A program made the translations under genes and the position numbers. From Sphagnum compactum (Eukaryota; Bryophyta; Sphagnopsida; Sphagnales), in assembly GCA_965153455.1 (NCBI GenBank), contig OZ234503.1, positions 5,456,001 to 5,520,000 of the forward strand: a stretch of DNA of 64,000 nucleotides, read 5' to 3'. The notes under the pieces are model-generated. The model searched no databases and had not been told where the DNA came from. It worked only from the letters and a program-made list of their open reading frames with translations. Shown one piece after another: positions 1 through 12,139 of the stretch. Each line of letters starts with the position of its first letter. The stretch's first letter is position 1.

Positions 1-472
1 ATTCATTTTTAGTAAACATTGGGCTTAACATTGCCCTATGTGCACACGATAGCAAGGACACTGTGTTTTCACTTTTGTTACATAACATTGGATATGTGAA
101 TGGGCTTCTTGTCTTTTTTATCCTTAACATTGAGCTAATATCAATGTTTTTTGGGTCAATTTTGTGATGTAGCCAAAATTGCAGTCATCCATTGGAACAT
201 TTAACCAAAATTTGGCTGAAAGCTAAACATGAAAATACAAATTTAAAAAACATCTTTCTATACTTTTGGCTACTTACTTGCAGCCTATATAGATAAATAT
301 TTGGAAATTTTTTAAAAAGAAAATCAAACTATTGGCTATTGAAATTTAAATAAATTCATTTTAGCACTTTTAATTTTTTGTTTCGCTTTTTGCTATAAAT
401 AGCCAGAAAAAAATAGCGGCTTAATTTGCACTTAAAAAAGAACTCCAGGTGTGAAGCTAGCTCTAGTTTAGC
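1..472. other. Non-coding AT-rich left edge
   Basis: No reading frame with recognisable protein content was found on either strand. The stretch contains one copy of dispersed repeat family 1 (150-290), listed separately. The rest is plain AT-rich sequence. Confidence 0.6.
150..290 (+). repeat. Dispersed repeat family 1, copy 1
   Basis: The segment begins with the block TTTTGTGATGTAGCC. It continues with a CATCCATNGGAA block, a near-palindromic AACCAAAATTTGGCT and an AAACATGAAAATAC block. The same order of blocks recurs at 28157-28265 and 62455-62590 on this strand, at 24535-24615, 35515-35560 and 53850-53945 inverted, and partly at 18665-18790. The copies are short, diverged and non-coding, so a MITE-like non-autonomous element is the simplest reading. 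No terminal inverted repeat has been proven. Confidence 0.6.
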
Positions 473-488
473 TAAACCCTAAACCCTA
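473..488. promoter_or_regulatory. Telobox pair (AAACCCTA x2)
   Basis: Two tandem AAACCCTA motifs lie about 1.4 kb upstream of the first gene. In plants such teloboxes occur in promoters and leaders of growth-linked genes and are bound by TRB-type factors. Whether this one acts on the gene at 1933 is inference. Confidence 0.4.
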
Positions 489-1258
489 TCCATTGGAGAA
501 CTGCTGCTCCTGCACAAAATCGTCCATTTGAGGAGGTTGCCATAAGAAAAGGAAAGAAGCTACACGGCTATGGCGTCCAGTGCGCAAACAAATTGCACAA
601 ATCTCCATAGTCTTGAACAGATGTGCTTCTAGGAGAGCGCGGATCTGGTTGAAGACTAGCGGCGGATTACCTATCATTGAAGAAAGGTGCGTAATTGTTT
701 TTTCATCTCAGGTTTGGTCAAGGTTTTGAATAAATTTTAGTGATAAGAATGTGTGGAGGAAGTGAACAAACTGCTGCAAAGAAAGTATGCAGGAGTCACG
801 GAAGATATGAACGCGTTCTTTGGTACCTAGTGGCGACAGCATAACTGGAAAGGAAAAAATAAAATAAAAATGTATGTACGGACGATTCAACGCAAAGCGT
901 TTGGTATTGTCAAGAGCTCTGCGGTTTTATGTTTATGCGGTAACCATAATTTTCCTCAGTTTTGAAAGAAGGGAAGTGCTGAGCTTCCTGAAAGAAAAGA
1001 AAAATAGAAACTGATAGAGTTCTTTTGTTGCAAAATGATAAGAAATAACGGCGGCCATTCCTTGTACGTTGGTAAAGAATCGCCGTAAGATCATGTTGCG
1101 GGGAGAATTGTGGAGGAAAAAAGTCACTTAGAAATTCCAATTCCAATCATTGTGGTGTGCAATAATATTGAGGACGCGGAAGAGGTGAAGAAGATGTGGA
1201 ATGTCGAATCTGGATTGTGTCAAGAGAAAGACTGGCAAATTTTGTTGTAGAACTGCAA

Positions 1259-1660
1259 GGGATCAGAGAAATGGAAGCAAATTGTGGTAAATTCTCAAGG
1301 AAATTAACCATAATTTGAATGCTTTGTTAATATCTTTTGACAGGATTGAAGCATTGTGTTGGTTTGGGGAGCGGTGGAGAAGTCAAGAACCTGAAAGGAG
1401 TTTTGCAGTAAGCTTTTTTAGACAGTTAGTAAAGGATCAGAGAAATGGAAGCAAAATGCGGTAAATTCTGAAGGACATTCTGTTGTACATGTGTACTGAA
1501 TCAGAGAAATGGAAGCCAAAATGTGGTAAACTGAAGGAAAGTAACCGTATCTTGAAGTATTTTGCTATATAATTTTTGACAGGAATGGAGCATTGTGATG
1601 ATGTTTTAGAGAGGTGTGGAGAAGTCAAGAACTGGAAGGAGTTTTGCAGTAAAGCTTTAG
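1259..1660 (+). repeat. Triplicated segment upstream of the GST_N-domain gene
   Basis: A block starting with ATCAGAGAAATGGAAGC occurs at about 1262, 1435 and 1500. The first and third copies extend about 150 bp and include a TTTTGACAGGA stretch and a GGAGAAGTCAAGAAC stretch, ending in GGAGTTTTGCAGTAA. The middle copy is truncated. Each long copy holds acceptor-like CAG sites (TTTTGACAG and TTTTGCAG), so the region could be a 5' leader with duplicated non-coding exons. No protein frame is conserved between copies. Confidence 0.6.
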
Positions 1661-1932
1661 ACATAAGAGAATTGGTTCCACAGAGTGGAGAGACGAAATC
1701 AATTCCTTGTAGAAGGCAAGGTTCTCAAGGAGACTTGCAGAGGTTCAGAGATAACTGAAAACCTTTTTGTGCATTACAGAGTTGTGCGAGGGACTAAAGG
1801 ACTTTTAGTGTACTTTTTTCTGAGCAGGTAGGTACTGGATAAGTGTGGTACCATTTGTTTAGTTGCCATGATTGCTGTTGAGGATTTGCAGTAAGGGTTT
1901 AGGGTTCAAGACAATTCTAAAGGGAAAAAGGG

Positions 1933-4900
1933 ATGACAGGAGCTGCAATGTGGATGCAGATGGCGGCAGCTTTGCAACCATCAATTCTATCAGGCATTCC
2001 ATCTAAGACAGCTGAAAGGTACAAATCAATGAACACAATTGGAAGCAGTGAACGGTCGACAAGTATAGTGAGGGCTGATCTGAAAGATTCCTCATCTTCC
2101 ACAGAGGTTCAGGAGCCTCCTTCTCCTCCTAGCATCAGCAGTGAAGGCTCCTCCTCCTCCTCTGGGTTCAAGGGAAGTCGCTTTTCAGTTCGGCCTGATC
2201 AGATTGGTGCTATTCTTGGCAGCTCTTTAAGTCTGCCTTTCAGATTTGGCTCAGGTGCACTTGTCAAAGGGTATGTATGTGCAACAACTCCTCATGCTTC
2301 CTGAATCTGATGGTGTATTTGGTTGAATAGATTGTTGCATCTATGTGTACCATCCCCTCTAGTTGTGTTCAATGCCTGCCCTTCGAATCCCTAACTAAAA
2401 GACACACCTAAGATCTGCTGCTCACAAGTTAAAGGCATGATGACATTTTATCAGTTGCAAATCTGTTCTCACAAACAGTGTAATAAGTGTGTTTACTGTA
2501 ACACCATTGTCTGCTTTTATAGGCTGTCTATCAGCTGATTTTTTGAGTGGTTTGGAATCTGTGTTGAAGCTCTTGATAGGCTGTCTGTCAGCTGATTCTT
2601 TGAGTGGTTCATTATCTGTGTGAAACTTTTTCCCTGTGGTATTTCTAATACCAGCTTGTAAATGCAAACCTTGAATCTGTAGAATTACCTCTTTTCTCAG
2701 ATACTTTGTGGTGTTTCCAATCTGGGATGCACCAGTAAGGAGTTTTATTATCTTCTCTTTTGTTTTCTCAATGCTCTCTGCCATTTGAAGAGGTGGGGAG
2801 AGTAGTTGGTAAGGGAAGGACTTTCTTCCTGCAAATGGTACTTTTTTTTGTAGGTACTGATCCTCATCTGTTTGAGTTCTATTCACTCTACTATTTCTAC
2901 GAGCTAGAACACAGCAGCCCTTTCTATTCAAGTCTCCCAATAGTTGATACTGGTACAGTTTATTCAGAACATTTCAATGTACTGGATCTTATCTTTGCAG
3001 ATATAAAATAGAAGTGTACCCAGCTGCAGAAATTTCTGATGACACCTATGCCATCCCATTTGCTGGTAAAACTCTCTTTCACATCTCAAATTGTGCCCTG
3101 CACTGTCTTTTGTTGATCTTACCCCTTTGAAATAGTAATAGTGCATGGGTGGAGAGCCTCTATCTGTGTTTTATTAGCTGTAGTCTGTTTGCAAGAGTCA
3201 CATACAGATACCAGGTTTGTATCTGGATTCTTACCTGTTCATTCCATTCGCAGCACTGTGTGCTTTCTTCTGTTAAATGCTGGTTTCAACTGTTCAGATT
3301 AAACTTACAGAAGAGCCATATACTCTCTCACTAAAAATTGACTATTCTATTGTCTGCATGTCATATAACACAAGGTCCTATTTACTTTAACAGGGCCAAC
3401 TATTATTACCTGTGGAGGATTTATACTCATTTGTTTACTAATACAATCCTCCTCTAGACTCAACATGTGAATGCTTTGTGTTCTGAAAGGCCGGAAGTTT
3501 GTGGAGAAAGCAAATCCAGGGCCCCGACCAGAGCAACCCATTGAGATTTACGAGTTTGAAGGGTTTGAACTCAAAACTTTATTGGTTCTTATGCTTTTTT
3601 GGTGACAGGTTACTGTTTTCAAGTAACTTTTTGCATGTTGGCACATAGTTTCCTATGTAACTTGTGCTATGGAAGCTTTTCAATTCAACAAGTGTGCAGG
3701 ACGGATTATATGTTTGAATTATTCAGAATGAGCATGAGGAATGGTCATGTGTGTATGTTTGGGGAGGGTCATGTTCACATGGATACTGGATGCTGATGTA
3801 CATGTTTCAGCTGCCCCTTTTGCCGCAAGGTCAGTAATTATCTTTTTTCACTTGCTTGCAGATTTTTTAATTTTAGCATTTCTGCAATCTTTTGTTTTGT
3901 TTACTTTCTTTTGGCCTCCATTGTTTTTTACCTCACAGGCAGTGCCAGAGGTTGTTTGTTCATATGAAATTCTAATCTGTGAATCCTGTGACTCTCTCCA
4001 ATTATGCTGTTTACTCTTCTGTTGTCACTTGATATGTCTCTTCTTTCCAGTGTTGGAGTTCCTAATCTTGTTGTGTGAAAACTATGCATACCTCAAGGAT
4101 TTTGGGGTGTCACAGGTGCGAGAGATAGTGTCCATTTTGGACATTGATGCACTCTTTTATCCATGCCCAAAGAATGGTCCAACCTTCCGGCCAAAAGCTA
4201 TAGAGATGGGTGGGAAAAAACAGTTCCCTTACATGGTATGTGCCTTATCTCCTGTCTGCTTGCACTTAACCATGAATCTCAGAAATTTGCAACTGGGTTG
4301 TTATGATCATTGGTAGATAGACCATAATGACTTGGAAGAGTGCCACAGGCAGTCTGTCTGGTGGTCCATGGTTTGAGTCCAATAGAATGAGTCAACTGCC
4401 ATTTCTCATCATAAATTGTGATATATTCACACAGAGCACTCTCTTTAGGATGTTATTCAATGAGTGATGCAGGTGACAGAAGTATTTGTACTTAGGGTTT
4501 TGCACGTAGGAGGGAACTTAGGGTGGTTAAAAAGTTAAAACTTGATGTGTGCTCTTCAACCTAGTGGTGATTGACTTGTTGATATGTCATCCATTTAGCT
4601 TTAGGAGTACTCATACTGTGGGAGTACTCTCATTCACAATGGAAAATGAATGAATGCACTTTGTTAACATAATTGTGTGCAATTATGTTAACACAGTGAA
4701 TTAAACTCTCAGATTTTACACTGTGTTAACATAATTGTGTGCAATCCCTAGCTAGGTCACTGAGTGTAGTACCTTTAAAATCTTTTTATATGAGCATTGG
4801 ATCAATGAACATAGTTAATAACACATGGATAACTTAAGCCATAGTGGTATGATGTTGTCTTACTTATTGTCTCATTAGTAGAGTTTTGGGTGGCTAGGTG

Positions 4901-7484
4901 GATCCCAACACAGGCACATCCATGTATGAATCGGACAACATAATCAAGTACTTAGTTGACAAATATGGTTAGTCTACATCTCCTGAAAGGGTTTCCTTCC
5001 ATTGGCATCAGTCTCACTGGTCTCCTTTCTCTGCATGTTCCACATGGCTTAACTAAACTGGGTGGAGGTGTATGATGACAAAGCTTAGTGCATGAAGACC
5101 CCATATGTGGTCTCTGGCAGTTAATTCCAGCTTTCCAGTGTTTTCTATGGTGTTTATATCTGCCTCTTCAGTAACCTGGGCTGGATTCTTCATTTGGTTT
5201 CCTGGCATTTTCTCTGGCCAGGTGATATTATCTGTGTGTACTGATTTCGAGTTTCTGCACATATATGCTCTTGATGGCTCATGTCACTATGTTTGTGCAT
5301 GAACATATGATTCCCCTCACAGTTCAAGATATTGTGGCACTGCAGGTGATGGAAAAGTCCCCCTTTTGCTGAATCTCGGTATGCTGACGGTATGTTTTCA
5401 GATGATGACCAGCTTTCTGGGTTCATGTTCAATTAGTGTCATTTTACAAAAAAGGGAGGTTGACCATGTGTCTTAGGACAAGTCTTTTCACAAAAGTGAT
5501 ATCATGAAGGAACCATGACCCAAGCTTTACAGTATGAATTGGTTGTGCTCATCATTAGTCAGTTTGCCCAACAGTTCATTCATCAGACTCAGGGGTGCAG
5601 TTTTTATTGTTCATTCAGTAGTCAACTGTGATGCTGCCAATACTTTACCAGTGATATTAGGCTGGGATGGTCCAATTTCAGAGACATGTAGGTGACTTTA
5701 TCTGATGTTGAGGATGGATTTGTGGTACTGTGGATCTTTGGATTGCAGACAATCACAGCAGGGTTGGCTCTTGTCGGTCGTGGAGGAAAGGCAAGAATAT
5801 TCTTTGACTCAAAATACATTACTGTACAGTATTGGCAAAAATTTCTTGTCGTATAAAAGTAAAACTTGTGTTCTCGGATCAATGGAATGAAATATCAATG
5901 CACAGAAAAGCCCCAATGAGCAAGATTTCCAACATTTGTTCAGCACTTCATAGCCACATAGACCTATGCAGTTTGCCCTTATGTACTTTTGGCCCCAAAG
6001 GATTTGTGTTGGAGTTTGCCCTGGTCTGAGTCATGAATTGATCTTGCAATCCTGACAAAGGGAATACTCAGTTAGAGTAATGAACTCTAAATGTTCTATG
6101 TATCCTTGATTCTTTCTGTGTGTGGCAGGGCTCTACATATGTACCTTCCAAACTTCCTGAAAAGCCTATTGAGTTGTGGGCATATGAGGTCACTTTCTCT
6201 TCTGCTCTTCATGGCACATACTAATGCATCAGCTTGAGTACAGGCTTTCATGAACCATGCATTATGCTGAAGTAAATTGTTGTGTTGTGTTGTCAGTAGA
6301 AGGTGTGCTGTGTTGATGGTTAATGTGTATGTGGATGTGATGGAATGGGATGGCAGTCATCACCCTTTTGTAAGCTTGCACGGGAAGCCTTATCAGAGCT
6401 GGAGCTCCCACATGTGTACCATAGGTGAGCTACTTCCTGTTGCATATCTTATGCATCTGGTATGGTGAGAAATCTCATCACAGGCCAAAACTTGCAAGAA
6501 ATAGCTTCTTATGGCACAAGAAATTAAGTGATTTCTTCATTTCTTCAGTAGTTCATAGTTTATTTGTTTGGTTGGCAATTCTCTTCAAATGGTGCTATTA
6601 GCCTGCTGGTCAAATGAAAAGAGTATTGGAACCTTTTCACTCCCCAACTTCATATGGAGAGAGGAGAGAAGTCTTTTAGTTTTCTGTACATTGGTACTCT
6701 GTACAAGTCAGTTCTTCTCCAACATTCTGAAGGCTACTTTCTTCTTGCTTTTGATTGGTTCCAGTTGTGCACGAGGAAGTGTAAAAAGGGATATCTTGAA
6801 GCAGAAAACTGGCATATTCCAGGTAATCAGTTCTTGACCTGATGATGTAGTGAATTGCTCTATCCTATCTTTTTGATGAAGTTTCAGTGAATCAGCATTT
6901 TAACCATATTACAGAACTTGTATATTTTCTTGTCTCCCTCTAGAAATACATTAATCTGTGAAAGATGCTGTATGGAGGAAGAATTTGGTCTGGGCCGGAA
7001 AAATGGACCTCACCACCTAAGATTCTAAAGATAACTATCTATATAGAGAATCAGGACAATGCATGATTGCTTTCTAAGGGTTTGGTATAGACAGTGATAC
7101 AATTAGGTCCAGCTCAAACTTTTCAGATACCACATTTAGGTGATATGGTCAGTGCTGGAATTTGTTCATATTATAAATTGGGTGTTTTTAGGACAAGTGA
7201 CTGCATTCTCAAGTTTCTACATCAGATGCTGAGCACTTGATGAACATATCTGTGAGATTGCAGAAAATTCCACAATGACATGCTGAAGCTAACATGACAA
7301 TGAGTGTGGTCATAACCATGTGAGTATGCAACCTGAGATATATGTAATCAATATCCTTACTTTTAGAGCCTGACTGTGCCTGCAGGTTCCATATTTGGAG
7401 GATCCAAATACAGGTGCCAAGATGTTTGAGAGTGCTGACATTGTCAAATACTTGAGGGCCACTTATGCCATACCTCAAGCCTAA
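1933..7484 (+). CDS. Tandem GST_N/thioredoxin-fold protein, predicted plastid-located (AT5G03880-like)
   Basis: Twelve exons can be assembled with consistent phases: 1933-2270, 3001-3065, 3490-3562, 3811-3829, 4116-4235, 4898-4967, 5346-5389, 5749-5790, 6129-6188, 6357-6424, 6765-6822 and 7386-7484 (TAA). They give 1056 nt and 351 residues. Residues 1 to about 80 are rich in Ser, Ala and Pro with few acidic residues, like a plastid transit peptide. Two thioredoxin-fold GST_N-like domains follow, about 150-235 and 265-350. The first has C160-P-F-C163 and a cis-Pro-type QFPYM at P203. The second has SPFC with only C282 kept, and FQVPY at P321. Each has a DPNTG...ES(A/D)xI(I/V)KYL stretch typical of glutathione-binding GST_N folds. 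From memory the layout matches Arabidopsis AT5G03880, called a thioredoxin-family protein, whose substrate is unknown. All introns are GT-AG except intron 8 (GC-AG). In-frame Met codons at 1948, 1954 and 1960 are alternative starts. 1933 was chosen as the first Met of the open frame. Confidence 0.88.
2521..2622. repeat. 57-bp tandem duplication in intron 1
   Basis: Two units start at 2521 and 2578, each with GGCTGTCT(A/G)TCAGCTGATT followed by TTTGAGTGGTT. The repeat lies inside intron 1. On the minus strand the period is a multiple of three (19 codons), and the repeat falls in an open frame of 172 codons (2422-2940). That frame has no recognisable domain and is probably fortuitous. Confidence 0.65.
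4662..4745. repeat. Perfect hairpin plus direct repeat in intron 5
   Basis: The 14-nt arm TGTTAACATAATTG (4662-4675) is followed by a 4-nt TGTG loop and its exact complement (4680-4693). About 30 bp further on, the left arm and loop recur as a direct repeat (about 4722-4743). This looks like a small palindromic insertion or a local duplication within the intron. No function is implied. Confidence 0.7.
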
Positions 7485-7683
7485 ATTGAGGGCTGTACCA
7501 CTTTCAAGACTTTGATTGCTCTGCTCTTTCTGCACAAACCCAAATTGGAAACAGCTCAAGCTCTAATTCGGCTCTATTTGAGTTAATGTTTTTGTAGCAA
7601 ACATGCATTGGGTCAGCTGTGAGTATCTGCAATTTAAATTTGTGCAAGACCCTGATGAGTGTTCTATAATATTCAAACTGTTG

Positions 7684-7766
7684 TATATTTGTCAGAGTGA
7701 TAACTAAATAAAACATAAATATATTTATCACTCTAACTAAATATATTTGTCAGAGTGATAACTAAA
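7684..7766. repeat. Direct and inverted repeats in the 3' region of the GST_N-domain gene
   Basis: ATATTTGTCAGAGTGATAACTAAA occurs twice (about 7686 and 7743). Between the copies lies an inverted version, TTTATCACTCTAACTAAAT. The block sits about 200-280 nt after the stop codon, so part of it may be 3' UTR. Confidence 0.6.
7707..7712 (+). terminator. Candidate poly(A) signal AATAAA
   Basis: A canonical AATAAA lies 223 nt after the TAA of the GST_N-domain gene, in an AT-rich context with downstream T-rich sequence. Plant poly(A) signals are loose, so this is a candidate only. Confidence 0.35.
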
Positions 7767-7897
7767 AATGTTGGTCTTTTTTTCTGGCTTCCAATACTCA
7801 GTCACTTCCTGTAGCACCAGAAACTGGGGAAAATGTACTCAAAGCCTCAATGCAACATTGCAGCTAGCAACAGACAGGTATCCCTGCAGACATTAAG

Positions 7898-7916
7898 TAA
7901 ACCCTAAACCCTAAAC
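7898..7916. repeat. Short telomere-like array
   Basis: About two and a half copies of TAAACCC lie downstream of the first gene. This is the plant telomeric unit. It may be an interstitial telomeric remnant or a telobox. Confidence 0.5.
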
Positions 7917-10900
7917 GTGGTAACTTGCAATTCCCACAATGCAGTCACCTGCCATTTGCTGTTGTTTGACCACTAGGCCTGAGCTCTCATGAGGGGCAAC
8001 CTCCAATTGAGTTCTACAGAAAAATTAGAACAATCCAGCAGATTGATGTTCATCTCTTGTTGTGGAATAACTACTTGGGTTAGTAAGGGTCACCCACCCT
8101 GGCATGTTCAGTGTTCATTCATCTGCTGTGCTTATTCTTCAAGCTCTCATGTCCCAGTTCAACCCAGAAGTGCAAACATAACTGGAGCTTATCAATTTGT
8201 TGGGCAACATTTGTGATGAGAGGTGGGTATAGTCTTTACCCTTGTGTGTGCCATAAATTGCAATTTCCTGTATGCATTTGTATCCTCATTGCATTTCTCA
8301 CTTTTTGTAAATTTGCGGAGTCCTGCAGTCTAGAAGGAAGGTGCTTCCTCGTTACCCCCTTTCAAAGTTAGAGATGTTAAACCTATCACAGGCTTGTTGC
8401 CCTCACATGTGTTTAACATTTGGAATATTATGTTGTCATGCCACCTCCTCGTGAACTATTTCTACAAATTTACTTCATGTGGATTAATTGAAAGAGGTAT
8501 GGTTGTCAATCCATAAATCATATTGTGTTTACATTGCCAAATGCAAACCTTACATGCAATTGGGGGCTCCCCATGGTGAACTTCTGGCTACTTACGGTTG
8601 ATTTTGTTCCTTGTCTTTCCTTCAACAATTGGCAAGCTCAATTGTATACAATTCTTTCATTCTTTGTTCGGTGGACAACTAGCTATCTCAATGTATGAAC
8701 GGTTGATAATTAATAAACAATAAGGCTTGATATGCACTCCTATATAGCCTTATAACATGGGAAGGAACAAGGTACATCAGAGTGCAACTAACTTTTCTTT
8801 TCAATCCACTCCATATTCCCATTACTTTTACCATAAATACTCTTGCATATATATATATATATATATATTGGGCTTCTAATAATTTTGTTCCCACATGTAT
8901 TATTTTGACTTTTCATGGAGTTGTGGTGGTTAAATGTTGATAGTGTTTTTAAAATCCATCTAGTCCATTTGGCCATGTGCTTTTACATCACATTCAATTC
9001 ATCCATTTGATTTACATCTTTGGTTGTATTTGTCAATTTAGTAATGGTTCATCCTTGGTTCCATCTTGGAGCGTCTAGGTGGAGCATCTATAATACTTAA
9101 TTTTCACTTCTATTTGGCCAACATTTTTAATGATTTGGAACTTTTGCTAGAAAGTTACCTTTTATTATTGAGACCTTTTTAATGACTCCACAAGAAGTCT
9201 ATGTTAGCTTGGATTACAAAGTAGTTCAAAAATTTGTAACTTTTCATCTTCCATCTTATAATACACTTGTACACTAACTATTGAATTCCTTTCTTCTTTC
9301 CTTTTTCTTTTCTTTGTTGACTTGTGGAACTATTGATATTCTCCTCGTTTTTAATGTTCTTTTATGGTCTTGATTGTTGCAAAATGAATTTGATGGATCT
9401 ATAAAATTTTAACAAGAAAATTAAGATGACCGTTATTGTTGTGTTTCTAATTTTGCATGCACTAAAAGATTATGAGATTGTATTTGTGCATGCAAAATGA
9501 TTGCATATGATTTACGATGATGTACTCAAACATGAGCTTGAAGCAATTTTCTTCCTATTTTTGGGTCCTTGGAAAGTGGATGGTTTTGTGGTTTCCTTTT
9601 GGTGTGAGTGTTGTTTTTAATCACTCAATCATGTTTATGGGGTAACAATGTTTTTATATAATCCAATATATATAAGCACGTTTATATTCCAGTTTTAGAC
9701 ATATAGAGTGAGCTTAATGTTGATGTGTAGATTGCACAATGTTAATCTTTATTGGCCTAAATTCATCAAAACCCTAAATCTAATAGTGAAGGATTTGAGT
9801 TGTGGGTTCAATTGTAGACATGCAAGGGAGGATATGCAAGATCTTAGTTTTTGACACATAACCATCCTAAAGACATTTGACCAAAATTTGTGGTCTTCCC
9901 ACAACAAATAATTGTCTTCACACCAAATGCCATGTTAAAATTGCTCATGTATGTTTTGGAGGCTAATTGCTTCAATTTTGATTGTCACCTATAGGTTGTC
10001 ACTATCATCTATCCCTCTCCTCTTTCACCCTTTGAGTTGAAAAAGAGAAAAATCAAGCGTCTAAATAATTCTTTTCTTTTCATCCATGAATTTGCTGTTT
10101 TTTGTGAAGTGTTTAATTTGAAATATTTGACACCTTTTGATTCATTAAAATTGATGGGTAACAAAATATAAGAATCTTCCAAGGAGTATGTCCTTTTAGT
10201 CATGCTTGGTACACCATAATTGGTTTAGACCCAAAAGGCATTCAAAATCATATGAGTTCAACCAAACTAAAACATGACTTTAATTTTTTTATGTTTGTAA
10301 GGCAACTAGGGGAGAGACAATAGTTGATAGGTGATAGTGCTCAAAAACACAATTTGAGGTTACAACGTGTTCTTAAACAAGTGAAAAAACACAAGTGATT
10401 CTCCTTCTCTCTCAACTTTGAACTCGAAGGGTGAGCCTTGAAATGTAGTACAAAACAATTTGTCTCTTTTCAAAATGACCAATGAAAGTGGTCAAGTCTC
10501 TTTTGACTATGCAATGGAAAAAAAGAAAAATTGTGTGACAAAATAAACACTCAAACTCAGCATTGAAGAATCTTGAATCAATAGAAAGTTTACCTTCTTC
10601 GAATTGCCTTCCATTGTCACTTGTTTTAAGATGCCAACAAGCTTGTTTGGTTGGTGCCTTGCACTAATGTGCCACACAACAACACACCTCTTTTCCACCA
10701 TTGTTGCATTCAATGCTATCATTGCTTGTATTGCATGCAAATGAAAGAAATATAGCAATATGACACAATTATAACTTTTTTCTTCACTTTCAAATATTCT
10801 AAAGGCTCAAGTATTGACTAGTTGAAAAAAACACTAAATCCTACCCAGAAGACATTGAGAATTATAAGAGGATATGAACCAATTTTCTTCTTGAAGTGAT

Positions 10901-11807
10901 TTTTATTCAAGGTTTGAATTTGGTTATGAACAATTTTTTTGAAGTTCTCAAGTCTAAAGATTAGGGTAGGTACCTTAGTTTTACATTTCCTGGGTATGAG
11001 GCATGGCCAGGTTTTTTGAAAATTTCACCTTTGACTATTATAAACCCATATATCCAGTCTAATATGTAGTGGGGATTTGGTGCTAATTTTCATAGCTGCC
11101 GAACATGGGAACATATTTTAAGATTATTTCACAAATTAACCACAATTTCAAATGCCACAAAGAAGCTTCATTTGGTCTTTCTATTGGTTGTTTTATCCAA
11201 AAACTTGGAATGCCATCTCCTTCCATGAAGGTTCTAAGCCATTGAACCATGTTTCACCACTTTCATGTTCATCACTCAATTACCTTTTCCTCCATTTTGA
11301 ACTATATTCCCTTTCTCTAAGTTAGACTACATTGAATTGTCACAATTTTAGTAGTTGGCCTATAGGTCAAACTATGGGCTACCAATTACTAGACTCCCTT
11401 ACTTTGCCATATTCTCTTTTTTGTTATTGCACTACACTATTCCTTACATGTTTGCATTGCTTCTTAGCAACATGCATTTTTAGCCTAGCCATGCCAAACT
11501 ACCTAGCACTTATTTCTCAGTTCAAAGTGGACATATATTTGGTGAATTTCTACCAAACCTATTGTACCTACCAGTGTTGTGCATGTATATAATTCAAGAG
11601 GACATACATTTTGTGTAAATTTTAATGTCATAATGAAATTTATTTACAATTTGTGTAAGTGTGTAAGGCCCATGTGCATCCATGTAAATGTATAACATGA
11701 GATGTTTAAATATAAGGTTGTGGAAGTCCATATTACATTGTGTCAAAATGTGTAACTTACAATGTAAGGGAGGAATGGGTGGTACAGAAGGGGGAGGGGG
11801 GGAGGGT
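7917..11807. other. Intergenic AT-rich stretch without a recognised gene
   Basis: No reading frame shows recognisable protein content. The stretch includes a short (AT)n tract at about 8846-8866 and otherwise unremarkable AT-rich sequence. I see no transposase, RNA gene or tandem array here. Confidence 0.6.
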
Positions 11808-11920
11808 GCCCAAGGTTTCAGATTTTTTTGGTGATAGGCCAATCAAATCGACCCATTGCAAAACATAAAAAAAACTATCACAATAGGTATATTCAAGCTC
11901 TTGTAAAAGCTTCGAGGCCA
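11808..11920 (+). repeat. Dispersed repeat family 5, copy 1
   Basis: The segment begins with CCAAGGTTTC, then a T-run, then GGTGATAGGCCAATCAAATCG and CCCATTGCAAA. The same order recurs at 12140-12250 and, inverted, at 24110-24210. The central GGCCAATCAAATTGGCC of the third copy is a near-palindrome. The family looks short and non-autonomous. Its type is not established. Confidence 0.55.
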
Positions 11921-12139
11921 AAAATGGTGATGAACCAAACAAAGATATGCATGAAAATTTTACTCAACCAATGAGGTGAGGCGAGATGCATCTAAGATAT
12001 TCCCCAATAGCATCATGATTTGTTACACATCCTTTGCCCAAAAGTGGGGGCTTGTATTGTATGTAGGTGGGCTAAAGGGAGCCCTTACCATAGTATTGTG
12101 TTGGTATTAAAAACTTCTATTTGGATTGCATTAAAAATA

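Noticed and set aside
3741-4316. 191-codon frame in the first gene
   Set aside because: It joins an intron to exon 5. Splice sites and conserved domain order show that only 3811-3829 and 4116-4235 are coding.
4304-4378. tRNA-like A box and B box (ATCATTGGTAGA, GGTTTGAGTCC)
   Set aside because: The spacing is too long for a normal tRNA, no stems form, and it lies within an intron of the first gene.
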